Part shown: in pieces, positions 54,153-63,115 of the stretch
How positions within the stretch are numbered: the stretch's first letter is position 1
Layout: each line of letters starts with the position of its first letter
Assembly: GCA_020410825.1 (NCBI GenBank)
Contig: CP084576.1
Span: 310,001 to 374,000 of the forward strand
Direction: 5' to 3'
Origin: Candidatus Megaera endosymbiont of Mesostigma viride
GTDB taxonomy: Bacteria > Pseudomonadota > Alphaproteobacteria > Rickettsiales > Rickettsiaceae
Length of the DNA: 64,000 nt
Translations under genes and position numbers: made by a program
Notes under the pieces: model-generated
Databases searched by the model: none
What the model saw: the letters and a program-made list of their open reading frames with translations, nothing else
Told to the model about the DNA's origin: nothing

Positions 54153-54878
54153 TTAACTCATATGATAGCCGCCATTGATAGATAAGGTCTCACCAGTAAT
54201 AAATCCTGATTTCTCGTCAATAAGAAACAGAACGGCTCTTGCTACTTCTTCAGGGCGGCCAAGTCTTTTAACTGGGGTAGCATTAATAATAGTCTCTAAT
54301 ATTGCACTTGGTACGTTTTTTGTCATATCGGTTTCAATATAACCGGGGGCTACACAATTTACAGTTATACCTTTAGGTGCTGATTCTCTTGCTAAAGCTT
54401 TGGTAAAGCCTATAATACCGGCTTTGGCGGCACTATAGTTAGTCTGTCCTATTTGTCCGGCTTGGGCGTTAATAGAACTGATACTGATTATTCTACCAAA
54501 ATTGTTGTTTCTCATGTTGTCAATTACTGCTTTGGACATATTAAAACATGAAGACAGGTTGATATCTATTAACTGACGCCAGTGTAGTATATCCATTTTG
54601 TGCATCATAGAATCACGTATAATACCGGCATTATTAATTAGTACAGATACATGCTTTCCCGCATCTTTTTCAATTGCGGTAATATTCTTTTTACATTCTT
54701 CAAAATCTGCTACGTTCCAAGGTCTAACTTTGATGTCATGCTTTTTAGAGAATTCTTCTGCAAGTTGATGATTTTGCTCGTAATTTGCTATAACCTCGTA
54801 ACCATTCTCTTTTAAAGCAACTGAAATTGCTGCGCCAATACCCCTTATTCCACCTGTAATAACAGCTAATTTAGACAT
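54153..54878 (-). CDS. phaB: Acetoacetyl-CoA reductase, PhaB/FabG-type SDR
   Basis: Short-chain dehydrogenase of 241 residues. The cofactor loop is TGGIRGIG (8-15), and NNAG lies at 82-85. The catalytic triad is S135, Y148 and K152 in the AQAGQIGQTNYSAAKAG region. Details such as NVADFEE, the Gln-rich block before Tyr and the end SGFITGETLSINGGYHMS match PhaB better than FabG. No PHA synthase gene is in this window. The ATG at 54878 is chosen because GAGGA lies six bases upstream; the longer frame starts five codons earlier without such a site. If PHB is not made, a role in CoA-linked redox or fatty acid chemistry is possible. Confidence 0.83.
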   Translation of the reverse strand: MSKLAVITGGIRGIGAAISVALKENGYEVIANYEQNHQLAEEFSKKHDIKVRPWNVADFEECKKNITAIEKDAGKHVSVLINNAGIIRDSMMHKMDILHWRQLIDINLSSCFNMSKAVIDNMRNNNFGRIISISSINAQAGQIGQTNYSAAKAGIIGFTKALARESAPKGITVNCVAPGYIETDMTKNVPSAILETIINATPVKRLGRPEEVARAVLFLIDEKSGFITGETLSINGGYHMS

Positions 54879-55046
54879 ATTTTTCCTCGACATATAAAAC
54901 TACTGATTGTAATTTGCCCTAAGTTAACAAATTATTCAAGTCGTTTTATAATAATTTATTAAGGTGTTTATTTATAATTTTATAAAAGCTTGTTATTATT
55001 ACGAGCGGTTTGGCTATACTTAGGAAATATTTACCAGGTACGTTTC

Positions 55047-56342
55047 ATGATAAAAAAATTAATTAGTGTAGTAGTTTTTGTTCTATTCTTACTAAAAAAC
55101 GCTTATGCGAATATCATAAGAGACTCAGAAATTGAGGAAAACATCAACTTGGTGATAGCACCACTGAAGGAAGTTTCCGGGATAAAAGATTTAAAAATCT
55201 TTTTAATAAATGATGAAACTCCAAATGCTTTTACTGTAGGTGGCTCAATAGTTTTTATTCATAGTGGTTTAATAACAAAATTTCCTGATCCAGATGTGCT
55301 GCGGGGAGTAGTAGCTCATGAGATAGGTCATATATTAGGGCAGCATATCAGTAGAAGACAGGAAGTAATAGACAATTATAGATTACTTGCTATGGGTAGT
55401 GCAGCCCTCGGTCTGGCTACGGCTATAGGGAGTGGATCTCCGGGTATTGCTGTTATGATGGTGGGGAGTCATGTTGCTGAAAGGTCCGTACAGGCATACT
55501 CAAGAACTTTTGAGTCTAGTGCTGATCAAATGGCTTTAAAATTGCTTGAAAAAAGCCATCACAGTAGTGTAGGTATGATCAAATTTTTTGAGAAAACAAG
55601 AATTGATTCAAGGAGCGATTTAGTTAATCCTTATGAACAAACACATCCGCTAAGCCAGGATAGATTGGTGGTGTTAAAAAACTATAATAAGAAGTCGAAA
55701 TTTAATACAAGCCAAAATAATAAAGAGCTAATAGACAAGTTTCGTAGAGCCTCAGTAAAATTAGCAGCTTATACTAGAGAGCTAAATACACTGCCGCAAT
55801 GTGACTATAAGGAAGGGATAGACGAACTTAACCTCTATACCAAGGCTATAAAATGTTTTAGAACTGGTAATTTTAATAACGCTTTAAAAAACACCGATGT
55901 GTTATTAAAGCAACATCCTAAAGACCCTTATTATCATGAGCTAAAAGCTCAAATATTATTTGAGTCAGGTAGTGCTGCTGCTTTAACCGAATATAACATA
56001 GCGTCAGAAATAAGGAAAAATGATACTTTGATATTACTTGGACGAGCAATAGTAGGAATCAGTAATTATGGGGATCAACCGCAGAAATTAGACGAATTTT
56101 ATAAAGATTTGTCATTCGTTGTTGAAAAAGAACCAGATAATTTGTTGGCCTTATACTATATGGCTATTTATTATGAGAAAAAGGGTCTGAAAGCCAAAAG
56201 CTACCTGAATTCCGCTATTATCGCTTATAAATCAGGAAACGAGGAGGAAGCAAAAAAACTTGCAACGGAAGCATTGAAAGGTTTAGAAGCAAATTCTCCT
56301 GATTGGTATAAAGCCAATGATATTATTGCAGTAGATAAATAG
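55047..56342 (+). CDS. M48-family periplasmic metalloprotease with TPR-like region (BepA/YfgC-like)
   Basis: Zinc protease of 431 residues with a Sec signal peptide (1-22, ending AYA). The zinc motif is HEIGH at 91-95, with FESSADQMAL supplying the third ligand (Glu). Residues about 270-420 form tetratricopeptide-like helices (FNNALKNTDVLLKQHPKDP, YELKAQILFESG). This matches BepA, which degrades or assists outer-membrane proteins such as LptD. The frame is open 19 codons earlier, but AGG seven bases upstream, a TATACT box at 55015-55020 and the signal peptide all fit the ATG at 55047. It diverges from the phaB-like gene. Confidence 0.88.
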   Translation: MIKKLISVVVFVLFLLKNAYANIIRDSEIEENINLVIAPLKEVSGIKDLKIFLINDETPNAFTVGGSIVFIHSGLITKFPDPDVLRGVVAHEIGHILGQHISRRQEVIDNYRLLAMGSAALGLATAIGSGSPGIAVMMVGSHVAERSVQAYSRTFESSADQMALKLLEKSHHSSVGMIKFFEKTRIDSRSDLVNPYEQTHPLSQDRLVVLKNYNKKSKFNTSQNNKELIDKFRRASVKLAAYTRELNTLPQCDYKEGIDELNLYTKAIKCFRTGNFNNALKNTDVLLKQHPKDPYYHELKAQILFESGSAAALTEYNIASEIRKNDTLILLGRAIVGISNYGDQPQKLDEFYKDLSFVVEKEPDNLLALYYMAIYYEKKGLKAKSYLNSAIIAYKSGNEEEAKKLATEALKGLEANSPDWYKANDIIAVDK

Positions 56343-56458
56343 CGATAGAGATATTATTTATTGCTTCTTTATAAGTTTATTTATTTTGCAAAAACAGCAA
56401 TTATCTAGTAATTATAAAAGCACTTAATTTTATTATAAAAATATAAATAATTTTAATT

Positions 56459-57409
56459 ATGCAGAAAATTTTTACCAATATATTGCTTGGGATCTTACTT
56501 ATTTTAGTAGCTCTTTTTGCTTATAAAATCCTTAGAAATCCTGAAATCGTTAAAACCTCTATTAATAATTCGCAGACAGATGAAGAAAAAGCAGCTCAGC
56601 AAGTTTTAAATGAGCCTAAATTATCGGAAGAAGACTTAAATATTAAAATTCACGATTATATCTTAAATAATCCTGAAGTTCTTGTGGAATCTCTTGAAGC
56701 TATGCAAAGAAAAAAAATCGAGGAATCCAATAAACAAACCGCAGATTATTTATTAGAGAACAAAACTAATATTGAAAATGATGGGCTGCCCCCGGTTTTT
56801 GGTAATAAAAATGGCGATATAACAGCAGTTGTGTTTTATGATTATAATTGCTCTTTCTGTAAACAGGCGAATTTAATTACTAATGAAATACTAGAGAGCG
56901 ATACGGGGGTAAAAATTGTCCTTCGTCCTTTACCGATATTAGGCGGAACTTCAATGTATGCCACTAAAGTAGCATTAGCTGTGCATAAAATATCGGAGGA
57001 GAAATTTCCTCTTATTCATAACGAAATGATGAAAATGAAACCGATAACAGAAGAAGGAGTGAAAGCTTTATTAGTTGCTAATCAGATTGATTATCAACTT
57101 GTTGAGAATGAACTTAGTAGTTTTGCTATAAAAGAATTAATAGCAAAGAATTTTGACCTAGCAAAAAGCCTTGGAATAAAAGGAGCTCCATCTTACGTAG
57201 TTAACGGTATCTTTATACCGGGGTTAGTTGATAAGGAGAAATTTACAACCATTATAGGAGAGTTAAGGCAAATTGCTGAACAGGCTCAGAGCTCCGAACC
57301 TCGGGAAATTAATAAAAATAATTTAGATGTAGAAAACAAAAATGATAAAGTAGGTAATAAAGAAAAAGTAGAAATTCCTAGTCAAGAAAATTCTAATAAA
57401 TCTAATTAA
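56459..57409 (+). CDS. DsbA-family thiol oxidoreductase (Com1-like)
   Basis: A 316-residue membrane-anchored periplasmic protein. A hydrophobic anchor spans residues 6-25. Residues about 42-105 are a charged helical segment typical of rickettsial/Coxiella Com1 proteins (NNPEVLVESLEAMQRKK). The thioredoxin fold has CSFC at 131-134 in FYDYNCSFCKQ, and cis-Pro region GAPSYVVNG. The last 45 residues are Asn/Lys/Glu-rich and probably disordered, a tail not required by the fold. It likely forms disulfides in exported proteins. It stands alone with 116 bases before it. Confidence 0.85.
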   Translation: MQKIFTNILLGILLILVALFAYKILRNPEIVKTSINNSQTDEEKAAQQVLNEPKLSEEDLNIKIHDYILNNPEVLVESLEAMQRKKIEESNKQTADYLLENKTNIENDGLPPVFGNKNGDITAVVFYDYNCSFCKQANLITNEILESDTGVKIVLRPLPILGGTSMYATKVALAVHKISEEKFPLIHNEMMKMKPITEEGVKALLVANQIDYQLVENELSSFAIKELIAKNFDLAKSLGIKGAPSYVVNGIFIPGLVDKEKFTTIIGELRQIAEQAQSSEPREINKNNLDVENKNDKVGNKEKVEIPSQENSNKSN

Positions 57410-57459
57410 AACATAACTGTTAGAAAGATAAAATCCTGTGATTGTGCTTCACCAGGTTT

Positions 57460-58326
57460 TTATCTTTTAAAACATTCATAGTTATGGCCAATAAAATCAT
57501 AAGGGTTTACGTGTTTTCCAGCTATATGTATTTCAAAATGTAGATGATCACCATGAGCGTTTCCTGATCTACCCTGCAAAGCAATTGCCTGGCTTCGTAT
57601 GACTTTTTGTCCCTTTTTGACAAAAGTCTTTTTCAAGTGAGTATATTTGGTTTTAATATTATTTTCATGGCTGATTTCAACGGTAGTACCGTAACCATTT
57701 TGGTGACCAACAAAAGATACTTTCCCGTTTGCACTTGCATATATAGGTGCGTGGTAGCCTGCAACTAGGTCAATACCACAATGCATTTTATGTTTCTTAT
57801 TGCTAGGGTGTTTTCTAATTCCATAGTTACTTGAAATATAAGAATTATAAGAGGGAAGCATCAAAGGCAGATGAGATGTGATTTGATCTAGTTTTGCTAG
57901 TTCCGCTTTGGAATTAACTTTGGTGAAATCGGCTTTAGCAATCTTTTTTACATTTTGATAATGGTTTTTAGCAAGTATCTTATATTTATTTTGCAGTCTG
58001 GTTAACAACGTAGTTATCTTTTGTACTTTAAGCTTGGCTTCTTTGGCAAAAGGAGTATTGGAGCGATATTTTTCCTTAAATTTTTGTAGATACTTTTGGG
58101 CATAAATTTTGTCATTAGCAAATAAACCGAGCTCTTTTGAAAAAATACAGCTGGTGCTATCTATTCTCGCTAAGTCATAGCTTAAAATTAAATCTGCTCT
58201 TTTTATTTTGTAGTTTTTTTGTAAATCACTGGTGAGTTTTTTATAAGAATCTATAGAGTATTTAGTAGTACTACAAGCCTGCAGTAAAAAGGGAAGAAGT
58301 AAAATAAATATAAAACGCATAAACAT
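57460..58326 (-). CDS. M23-family peptidoglycan endopeptidase, lipoprotein
   Basis: A 288-residue lipoprotein: signal peptide with lipobox LLQAC, giving lipidated Cys at 18. Residues about 30-150 are Lys/Leu/Ala-rich coiled coil. The LytM/M23 zinc site is complete, with HCGIDL (first His, Asp) and HGDHLHFEI near the end (HxH). It most likely cuts peptide cross-links in peptidoglycan or, as in EnvC/NlpD, regulates amidases at division. Start ATGs at 58326 and 58320 are both possible; no ribosome-binding site decides. It lies 47 bases downstream of kdpA, on the same strand, so may share its transcript. Confidence 0.85.
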   Translation of the reverse strand: MFMRFIFILLLPFLLQACSTTKYSIDSYKKLTSDLQKNYKIKRADLILSYDLARIDSTSCIFSKELGLFANDKIYAQKYLQKFKEKYRSNTPFAKEAKLKVQKITTLLTRLQNKYKILAKNHYQNVKKIAKADFTKVNSKAELAKLDQITSHLPLMLPSYNSYISSNYGIRKHPSNKKHKMHCGIDLVAGYHAPIYASANGKVSFVGHQNGYGTTVEISHENNIKTKYTHLKKTFVKKGQKVIRSQAIALQGRSGNAHGDHLHFEIHIAGKHVNPYDFIGHNYECFKR

Positions 58327-58372
58327 TATTTACAGAAAAAATATTTTATTATTTTGTAGAAGGCGGGGCTGA

Positions 58373-60025
58373 TTACATATTAATAAATTCAAGTATAGGG
58401 CCTAAAATCATTAGCGGCATAAACATTATTGCTCCAACAATTAATACAGTTATTAATAAGAAAAAACTTAGATCAAAACTCGATTGATTTTGATTTTTAG
58501 TACAATTTTCCATTTTCCTTTTGCTAGCAAAAGAACCACTGATTGCAAGGGAGTAATATATAACTGGATATCTTCCGATGAACATTGCCAGAGCAGTCAT
58601 ATAATTAAAATAATTATTTGCAGTATTAAGTCCGGCGAAATTAGATCCATTATTAGTAAAATTGGAAACAAAGTTATAAGCAATATCCGTTACTGCTTGG
58701 GAACCTTGATAAGTTATTAGCTGCTTCGTTTCTGGAAGAGCAAAAGTAATTCCAGTAAACAATAAAACCCCTACTGGCATTATTAGGAATACTATTACTA
58801 CATAATTAATTTCATTAATAGTAATTTTTTTGCCAAAAAAATTACTATTATCACCGGTAATTAGGCCTCTTAAAAAAACTGAGACAATTAAATAGGCAAG
58901 CATTGCAAAAAAACCAGATCCCACACCTTCCATAATAAACTTACTTATTACTAAGTTAGAAAATAAGAAAATGGTACTAAGAGGTGAGTAATTTTCAAGA
59001 CATGCGTTTGTTGTTCCATTTGAACTCATGGTAATAGAAAGCACCCACATTAAAGAAGGAAACTTATCATATATCAATTCCTTACCAGTATAGTTAAAAT
59101 TATCGCCTATAATTCTATCTACGAGTATTAATGGTACTCCATAGTCAGTTTCTCCAAGGTATAAAACGTGCAAAGAAAGGCTCATGACTAATACAACAAT
59201 CCAGTACAAAGACCAGCTGAAATTTGTGGCTTTAACAGCAAAACCGTAAGTAAATATCAAAGAAATCGGAGCGATTACGATTAAGAATAAATTTAATATT
59301 ACAACCATCCTTGAGGGAGCTTCAAAAGGGTGTGCAGATGCGGCAGAAAAAATAGAGCCTCCATTGGTAGCTATGTGTTTGATTGCTATTTGACCTGCAG
59401 CTGGTCCTATAAATAATTGTTCTTTTTTTTCTTCTAGATTTAAGTAGTCTATATTGCCAGTAAAATCGTGTGGGACACCTCCGGCTATCAAAAATAGCGA
59501 TATGATAAATGCTGCCGGTAGGAGCAGGAAACATAAAATGCGTAAGAAATCATTATAAAAATTTCCTATATAGGGATTGGCATTATTTATTATTCCCCTA
59601 ACAAAAGCTATAAATACAGCAATACTAGTAGTTCCTGATAAAAAATTTTGCATCGTCAACGCAAAAATTTGACTTAGGATGCTTAATTGGTTTTCTGGGT
59701 TATGACTTTGCCAAAATGTGCTAGTAGAAAAAGAAATTGCTGCATTTAAACTCGCTGCAAAATCTAGTTCTCCTGTTAAATCCTCACCGGTGGGTAAGTG
59801 TTTTTGAAAGAAGATTATCAAGAAAGTACAAATTATACAAATAAGGTTGAAGATCATTAAGCTTGTAAAATACTTTTTCCAAGTTTGTTGTTTAATTGCT
59901 CCTTTTGGAGAGTAAGTAATTAAATTATTTCGAGGTTCATCAAAAAAAAGCCAAGCTATATATTTTCCAATTATTGGAGCGGTAATGGTGACGATAGAAA
60001 AAAAGACTAATGCTGATAATATCAT
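58373..60025 (-). CDS. kdpA: KdpA-like potassium-transporting subunit, unaccompanied
   Basis: Channel-like subunit of the KdpFABC potassium pump, 550 residues with about ten membrane helices. Four pore-loop regions are recognisable: TSTFWQS (101-107), a middle loop with SSNGTTNA, GPAAGQIAIKHIATNGGS (207-224) and VSNFTNNGSNFAGLN. The usual TNGGG is TNGGS here, followed by SIFSAASAHPFEAP. Neither kdpB nor kdpC lies on either side, and a lone KdpA cannot pump in known systems. It may pair with subunits elsewhere, or work as a channel. Its ATG at 60025 is one base after the stop of a small lipoprotein gene. Confidence 0.85.
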   Translation of the reverse strand: MILSALVFFSIVTITAPIIGKYIAWLFFDEPRNNLITYSPKGAIKQQTWKKYFTSLMIFNLICIICTFLIIFFQKHLPTGEDLTGELDFAASLNAAISFSTSTFWQSHNPENQLSILSQIFALTMQNFLSGTTSIAVFIAFVRGIINNANPYIGNFYNDFLRILCFLLLPAAFIISLFLIAGGVPHDFTGNIDYLNLEEKKEQLFIGPAAGQIAIKHIATNGGSIFSAASAHPFEAPSRMVVILNLFLIVIAPISLIFTYGFAVKATNFSWSLYWIVVLVMSLSLHVLYLGETDYGVPLILVDRIIGDNFNYTGKELIYDKFPSLMWVLSITMSSNGTTNACLENYSPLSTIFLFSNLVISKFIMEGVGSGFFAMLAYLIVSVFLRGLITGDNSNFFGKKITINEINYVVIVFLIMPVGVLLFTGITFALPETKQLITYQGSQAVTDIAYNFVSNFTNNGSNFAGLNTANNYFNYMTALAMFIGRYPVIYYSLAISGSFASKRKMENCTKNQNQSSFDLSFFLLITVLIVGAIMFMPLMILGPILEFINM

Positions 60026-60026
60026 C

Positions 60027-60140
60027 CTATCTCATTTCTACCTTAATTTCTTTTGGCTCTTCTGGTAGAGTTAATGGCCTTTTTAAACCACAATTTGAGA
60101 GAAGTAAGCAACAAATGGCAAAAGAAATAATTTGTTTCAT
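60027..60140 (-). CDS. lptM: LptM-like small lipoprotein, 37 residues
   Basis: A tiny gene not easily picked up by length filters. It begins MKQIISFAICCLLLSNCGLK: signal peptide of about 16 residues, lipobox LLSNC with lipidated C17, then GLKRPLTLPEE. The CGxKxPL start and the LPEE that follows are the hallmark of LptM (YifL), which helps LptD form correct disulfides in LPS transport. It ends with Met-Arg and a TAG one base before the kdpA start, so the two are coupled. No ribosome-binding site is strong. The neighbour differs from the usual lysA/dapF context. Family call is from the short motif only. Confidence 0.7.
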   Translation of the reverse strand: MKQIISFAICCLLLSNCGLKRPLTLPEEPKEIKVEMR

Positions 60141-60212
60141 ATTAATATTTGAGATATAAGTTTTGTAATGTAAAAATAATATTAACTTTGGCGGATTAGG
60201 ACAATATATTCT

Positions 60213-60956
60213 ATGGCAAAAATTTTTACAAAAATATTTTTATGGTTTTTCAGCCTTATTTTTGCTATGAGCATATATAGTGGTTTCGTTTTGGCTGAAA
60301 ATTCTACGATTATTAGGCCAGAATCTTCTTTTGTACCAGATATAAATTTTTTTGATGAAGAAGGAAATAAAGTTTTTCTAGATCAGTTCGAGGGTAAAAC
60401 AATATTGGTAAGCTTTTGGGCAAGTTGGTGTGGTTCATGTGTTGAGGAATTACCCAGCTTGGATATTTTGCAAAAAGATTTTAGAAAGTTGCCATTTGAG
60501 GTGCTAGCTATTTCGGAAGACTTTAAAGGGGTAAAAGCAGCTGAGGACCATTTTAATAAATATGGAATTAGACACTTGAAATTATATCATGATTATAAAA
60601 ATAGTTTGTTTAAAGCTATGTCAGTAATCGGGTTACCTACTGCTTTTTTAATTGACCCTGAGGGGAAAATCAAAGTTATATTTAAAGGGAATACAAAATG
60701 GCATGATGAGCCAGTTCGGGATATTTTGCTTTCTGAAATTCCCGGTAATCCGGAAACTCCAAAGAATAGCTACATAACGACATCTTTAAATAAAAAAATT
60801 GCTCCATCGATTGGCGAACCAGAAGAAAAGAACACTAAAAAACCTACACAAGATTTAAAGGCCAATGCAGAGCCTGATAACCCGGATCAGAAACTACAAA
60901 ATAATACACAAACAGATAAATTAGAGAAAAAAGATGAAAGCAACAAGCCAAAGTAA
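60213..60956 (+). CDS. TlpA/ResA-type thiol-disulfide protein
   Basis: A 247-residue periplasmic thioredoxin-fold protein. Signal peptide or anchor at 5-28. The active site is CGSC at 73-76 in FWASWCGSCVEELPSL, and GLPTAFLIDPEGK contains the cis-Pro. It probably keeps apocytochrome c or other cysteines reduced, working beside CcmF. The last 75 residues are Pro/Asn/Lys/Asp-rich and disordered, an extension seen on other periplasmic proteins in this window. It overlaps the S49 protease gene by 23 bases. Confidence 0.88.
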   Translation: MAKIFTKIFLWFFSLIFAMSIYSGFVLAENSTIIRPESSFVPDINFFDEEGNKVFLDQFEGKTILVSFWASWCGSCVEELPSLDILQKDFRKLPFEVLAISEDFKGVKAAEDHFNKYGIRHLKLYHDYKNSLFKAMSVIGLPTAFLIDPEGKIKVIFKGNTKWHDEPVRDILLSEIPGNPETPKNSYITTSLNKKIAPSIGEPEEKNTKKPTQDLKANAEPDNPDQKLQNNTQTDKLEKKDESNKPK

Positions 60957-61851
60957 AAATTCTATTTCTAGTGTAAAAGTACCTGTTGGTTCTAAGCGCC
61001 TCGGTAAAATAGATCAATTAATGTCGCTATTGCCTCTTGGTTTCTATAATACTAAGCCTGTTGTAGCCGTTATGAGGTTAGAAGGGGTGATAGGTAAAGC
61101 AGGAGCTATGAAACCAGGTCTCACTATTTCTTCTTTAAATAAATTAATTGAAAAAATGTTTAAACTACCACGGTTAGATGCCGTATGTTTATGCATAAAT
61201 TCTCCTGGAGGATCACCTGTTCAGTCTGAGCTAATATGTAAAAGGATAATTTCCTTAGCAAAGGAATTAGATGTAATGGTTTATAGTTTTGTTGAAGATG
61301 TTGCAGCTTCTGGCGGATACTGGCTTGCTTGCGGTGGTAATAAAATATTTGCTACTAACAGCTCAATTATTGGGAGCATAGGAGTTATTTCAAGTGGATT
61401 CGGTTTCCATGGTGCTATAGAAAAATTAGGAATTGAGAGAAGGGTAATAACCGAAGGTAAAAACAAATCTGTTCTTGATCCTTTTCAACCTGTAAAAGCT
61501 TCTGATGTAAAGCTGGTAAAAGACCTACAGAAAAAAATATACGATCATTTTACGGATAGTATTAAGGAATTAAGAAAAGGCAGACTTACCCAAACTGATG
61601 ATATTATATTCAATGGTGAGTTCTGGACAGGCCAGAAAGCTTTGGATTATGGCCTAATTGATGGAATAGACGATTTATATTCATTTATTTATAAAAGATA
61701 TGGCAATGAAGTAAAAATAGAATATATAGAGCATCAGCAGTCATGGTTTAAAAGAAAATTCGGAATGGCACATATTGCTCAAGAAATTACAGATACTGTT
61801 CTTGATAGGGTAGAGGAAAGGTTTTTAACAAGTAAAATCGACTTATATTAA
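60934..61851 (+). CDS. sppA: S49-family protease (SppA/SohB-like)
   Basis: Signal-peptide peptidase of 305 residues, the short half-length form common in alphaproteobacteria. The Ser-Lys dyad is S126 in VAASGGYWLACGG and probably K178 in EGKNKSVLDP. INSPGGSPVQSE forms the oxyanion/binding loop. No strong membrane anchor is visible, since the N-terminal 25 residues are Lys/Ser-rich, so it may be cytosolic or loosely attached. It overlaps the TlpA gene by 23 bases and is followed after 25 bases by a DUF2155 gene. Confidence 0.88.
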   Translation: MKATSQSKNSISSVKVPVGSKRLGKIDQLMSLLPLGFYNTKPVVAVMRLEGVIGKAGAMKPGLTISSLNKLIEKMFKLPRLDAVCLCINSPGGSPVQSELICKRIISLAKELDVMVYSFVEDVAASGGYWLACGGNKIFATNSSIIGSIGVISSGFGFHGAIEKLGIERRVITEGKNKSVLDPFQPVKASDVKLVKDLQKKIYDHFTDSIKELRKGRLTQTDDIIFNGEFWTGQKALDYGLIDGIDDLYSFIYKRYGNEVKIEYIEHQQSWFKRKFGMAHIAQEITDTVLDRVEERFLTSKIDLY

Positions 61852-61876
61852 ACTGAACCTTAAGGACTTATAAAGT

Positions 61877-62458
61877 ATGGAAATTTTTAGAAACCTCCAA
61901 TTTCAGTTAATCAAATATTGGATTTTGTATCTTACTGTAGGGATACTGTTTGTATTTTGTAGTACATCTGGGATTTGCGCAGCAGAAGATGAAGAGTTAG
62001 AAATATCGGTACTTGATGAAATAGAACAAGGGTTAATTAATCAATCTCCTGGTGGAGAACCTCAAAAAACAGAACGTAAGGATTTAATAAAATTAGAAGA
62101 TAAAAAAAAGGAAAGCATATCATCTAAAATTACCCTTCCCCAAGAATCTACAGATTTTTCTTATAAGAAAACTGCTAGTATTGTTGTCTTAAATAAGATT
62201 ACTGCTAAATCCGAGTTAGTTAAATTTGAATTAAATAAAGCAAAATCTTTTGGGCATCTTTCTGTGGAAGTTCATAAATGCGCTAAAAATATTAATCCTT
62301 TAAAACCGACTAATCTTATGTTAATTAAGGTTTTCGATCACAAAACTGATGGTAATAAATCGTTGGTGTTTGATGGGTGGATGGATTCATCAAATCTTTC
62401 AATTTCTGCCCTAGAACATCCTGTTTATGAAATAATGCCTAGAGATTGTCTCGATTAG
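61877..62458 (+). CDS. DUF2155-family exported protein
   Basis: A 193-residue protein with a signal peptide (about 14-35, ending GICAA) and a low-complexity Glu/Lys-rich segment. The C-terminal domain has ASIVVLNKITAKSELVKFEL, the FGHLSVEVHKC block and FDGWMDSSNLSISALEHPVYEIMPRDC, which is the DUF2155 pattern with its two conserved cysteines. The domain's function is unknown. Its position after the S49 protease and TlpA gene on one strand suggests a shared envelope role. Confidence 0.82.
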   Translation: MEIFRNLQFQLIKYWILYLTVGILFVFCSTSGICAAEDEELEISVLDEIEQGLINQSPGGEPQKTERKDLIKLEDKKKESISSKITLPQESTDFSYKKTASIVVLNKITAKSELVKFELNKAKSFGHLSVEVHKCAKNINPLKPTNLMLIKVFDHKTDGNKSLVFDGWMDSSNLSISALEHPVYEIMPRDCLD

Positions 62459-62506
62459 AGAAAGTACTTATCTTAAAGCTGAATTTATATTATGAGTAAT
62501 TGGGAT

Positions 62507-62806
62507 TTAGTTCTTAGTAAGGTTCAAATTCTCCAAATCTGTTGTTAGAAGCAAGGCAAGCTTCTCCATGTCGCCCAGTAAATTTGTTGAATAATACTCT
62601 AGGATTTCATCTCCTTTTGCTGCATAATTATCAACCAATTCTTTTAGTTGTAAGATAAGTTGGTCGTTGTAGTAGGGGGCTGTATGTAACACCTCTAATG
62701 AAAGGAAAAAATCTCCAGTGATATTACCCAAATTTTTAAACTGTTTATGGACTAATTTTCTTATTTCCGACAAAAATATTTCTGCCTCGTGTCCTTGTAT
62801 ATTCAT
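62507..62806 (-). CDS. Unrecognised small helical protein, 99 residues
   Basis: I do not recognise this protein. It begins MNIQGHEAEIFLSEIRKLVHKQF and has no signal peptide or membrane segment. It is Leu/Glu/Asp/Lys-rich with repeated heptad-like spacing (LQLKELVDNYAAKGDEILEYY), so is probably a helical bundle. No ribosome-binding site is clear at the ATG at 62806. It converges on the DUF2155 gene and ends 49 bases after it, opposite strand. The composition differs from random AT-rich frames (few Ile/Asn runs), which supports a real gene. Confidence 0.6.
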   Translation of the reverse strand: MNIQGHEAEIFLSEIRKLVHKQFKNLGNITGDFFLSLEVLHTAPYYNDQLILQLKELVDNYAAKGDEILEYYSTNLLGDMEKLALLLTTDLENLNLTKN

Positions 62807-63000
62807 AAAGGTAATTTTAAAAACTTTTAAAGCTTATTAATTTTCTTAATTGTAATTCGGCCACATAATAGGGGATAAAAAATTATAATCAAGATAATTT
62901 TTTACATAAGTTTAACAAGGTGTTTCTTAGGAATCTAAAAGATTTTAACTACAAATAGCATAATAGGTAGGAAGTTTCTTTTCCTGATAATTGGTTTATT

Positions 63001-63028
63001 AAAAAACATTAAAATTATTTAATAATTT
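63001..63028 (-). terminator. Probable terminator of tRNA-Phe
   Basis: On the minus strand, after the tRNA 3' end, AAATTAT / ATAATTT (63028-63022 with 63018-63012) forms a hairpin followed by six T residues (63006-63001). The stem is AT-only, so it is weak. Confidence 0.4.
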
Positions 63029-63039
63029 GGAATAAATAG

Positions 63040-63115
63040 TGGTGGCCAGAGCCGGGATCGAACCGGCGACACAAGGATTTTCAGTCCTTTGCTCTACCAA
63101 CTGAGCTATCTGGCC
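63040..63115 (-). tRNA. tRNA-Phe (anticodon GAA)
   Basis: A 76-base tRNA on the minus strand. The acceptor stem GGCCAGA pairs with TCTGGCC and the 3' CCA is encoded. The D-arm has GCTCAGTTGGTAGAGC, the anticodon loop is CTGAAAA with GAA at 63082-63080, and the T-arm is CCGGTTCGATCCCGG. All stems pair correctly. It is the only tRNA gene seen in the window. A hairpin formed by its leader overlaps the first two tRNA bases. Confidence 0.97.
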
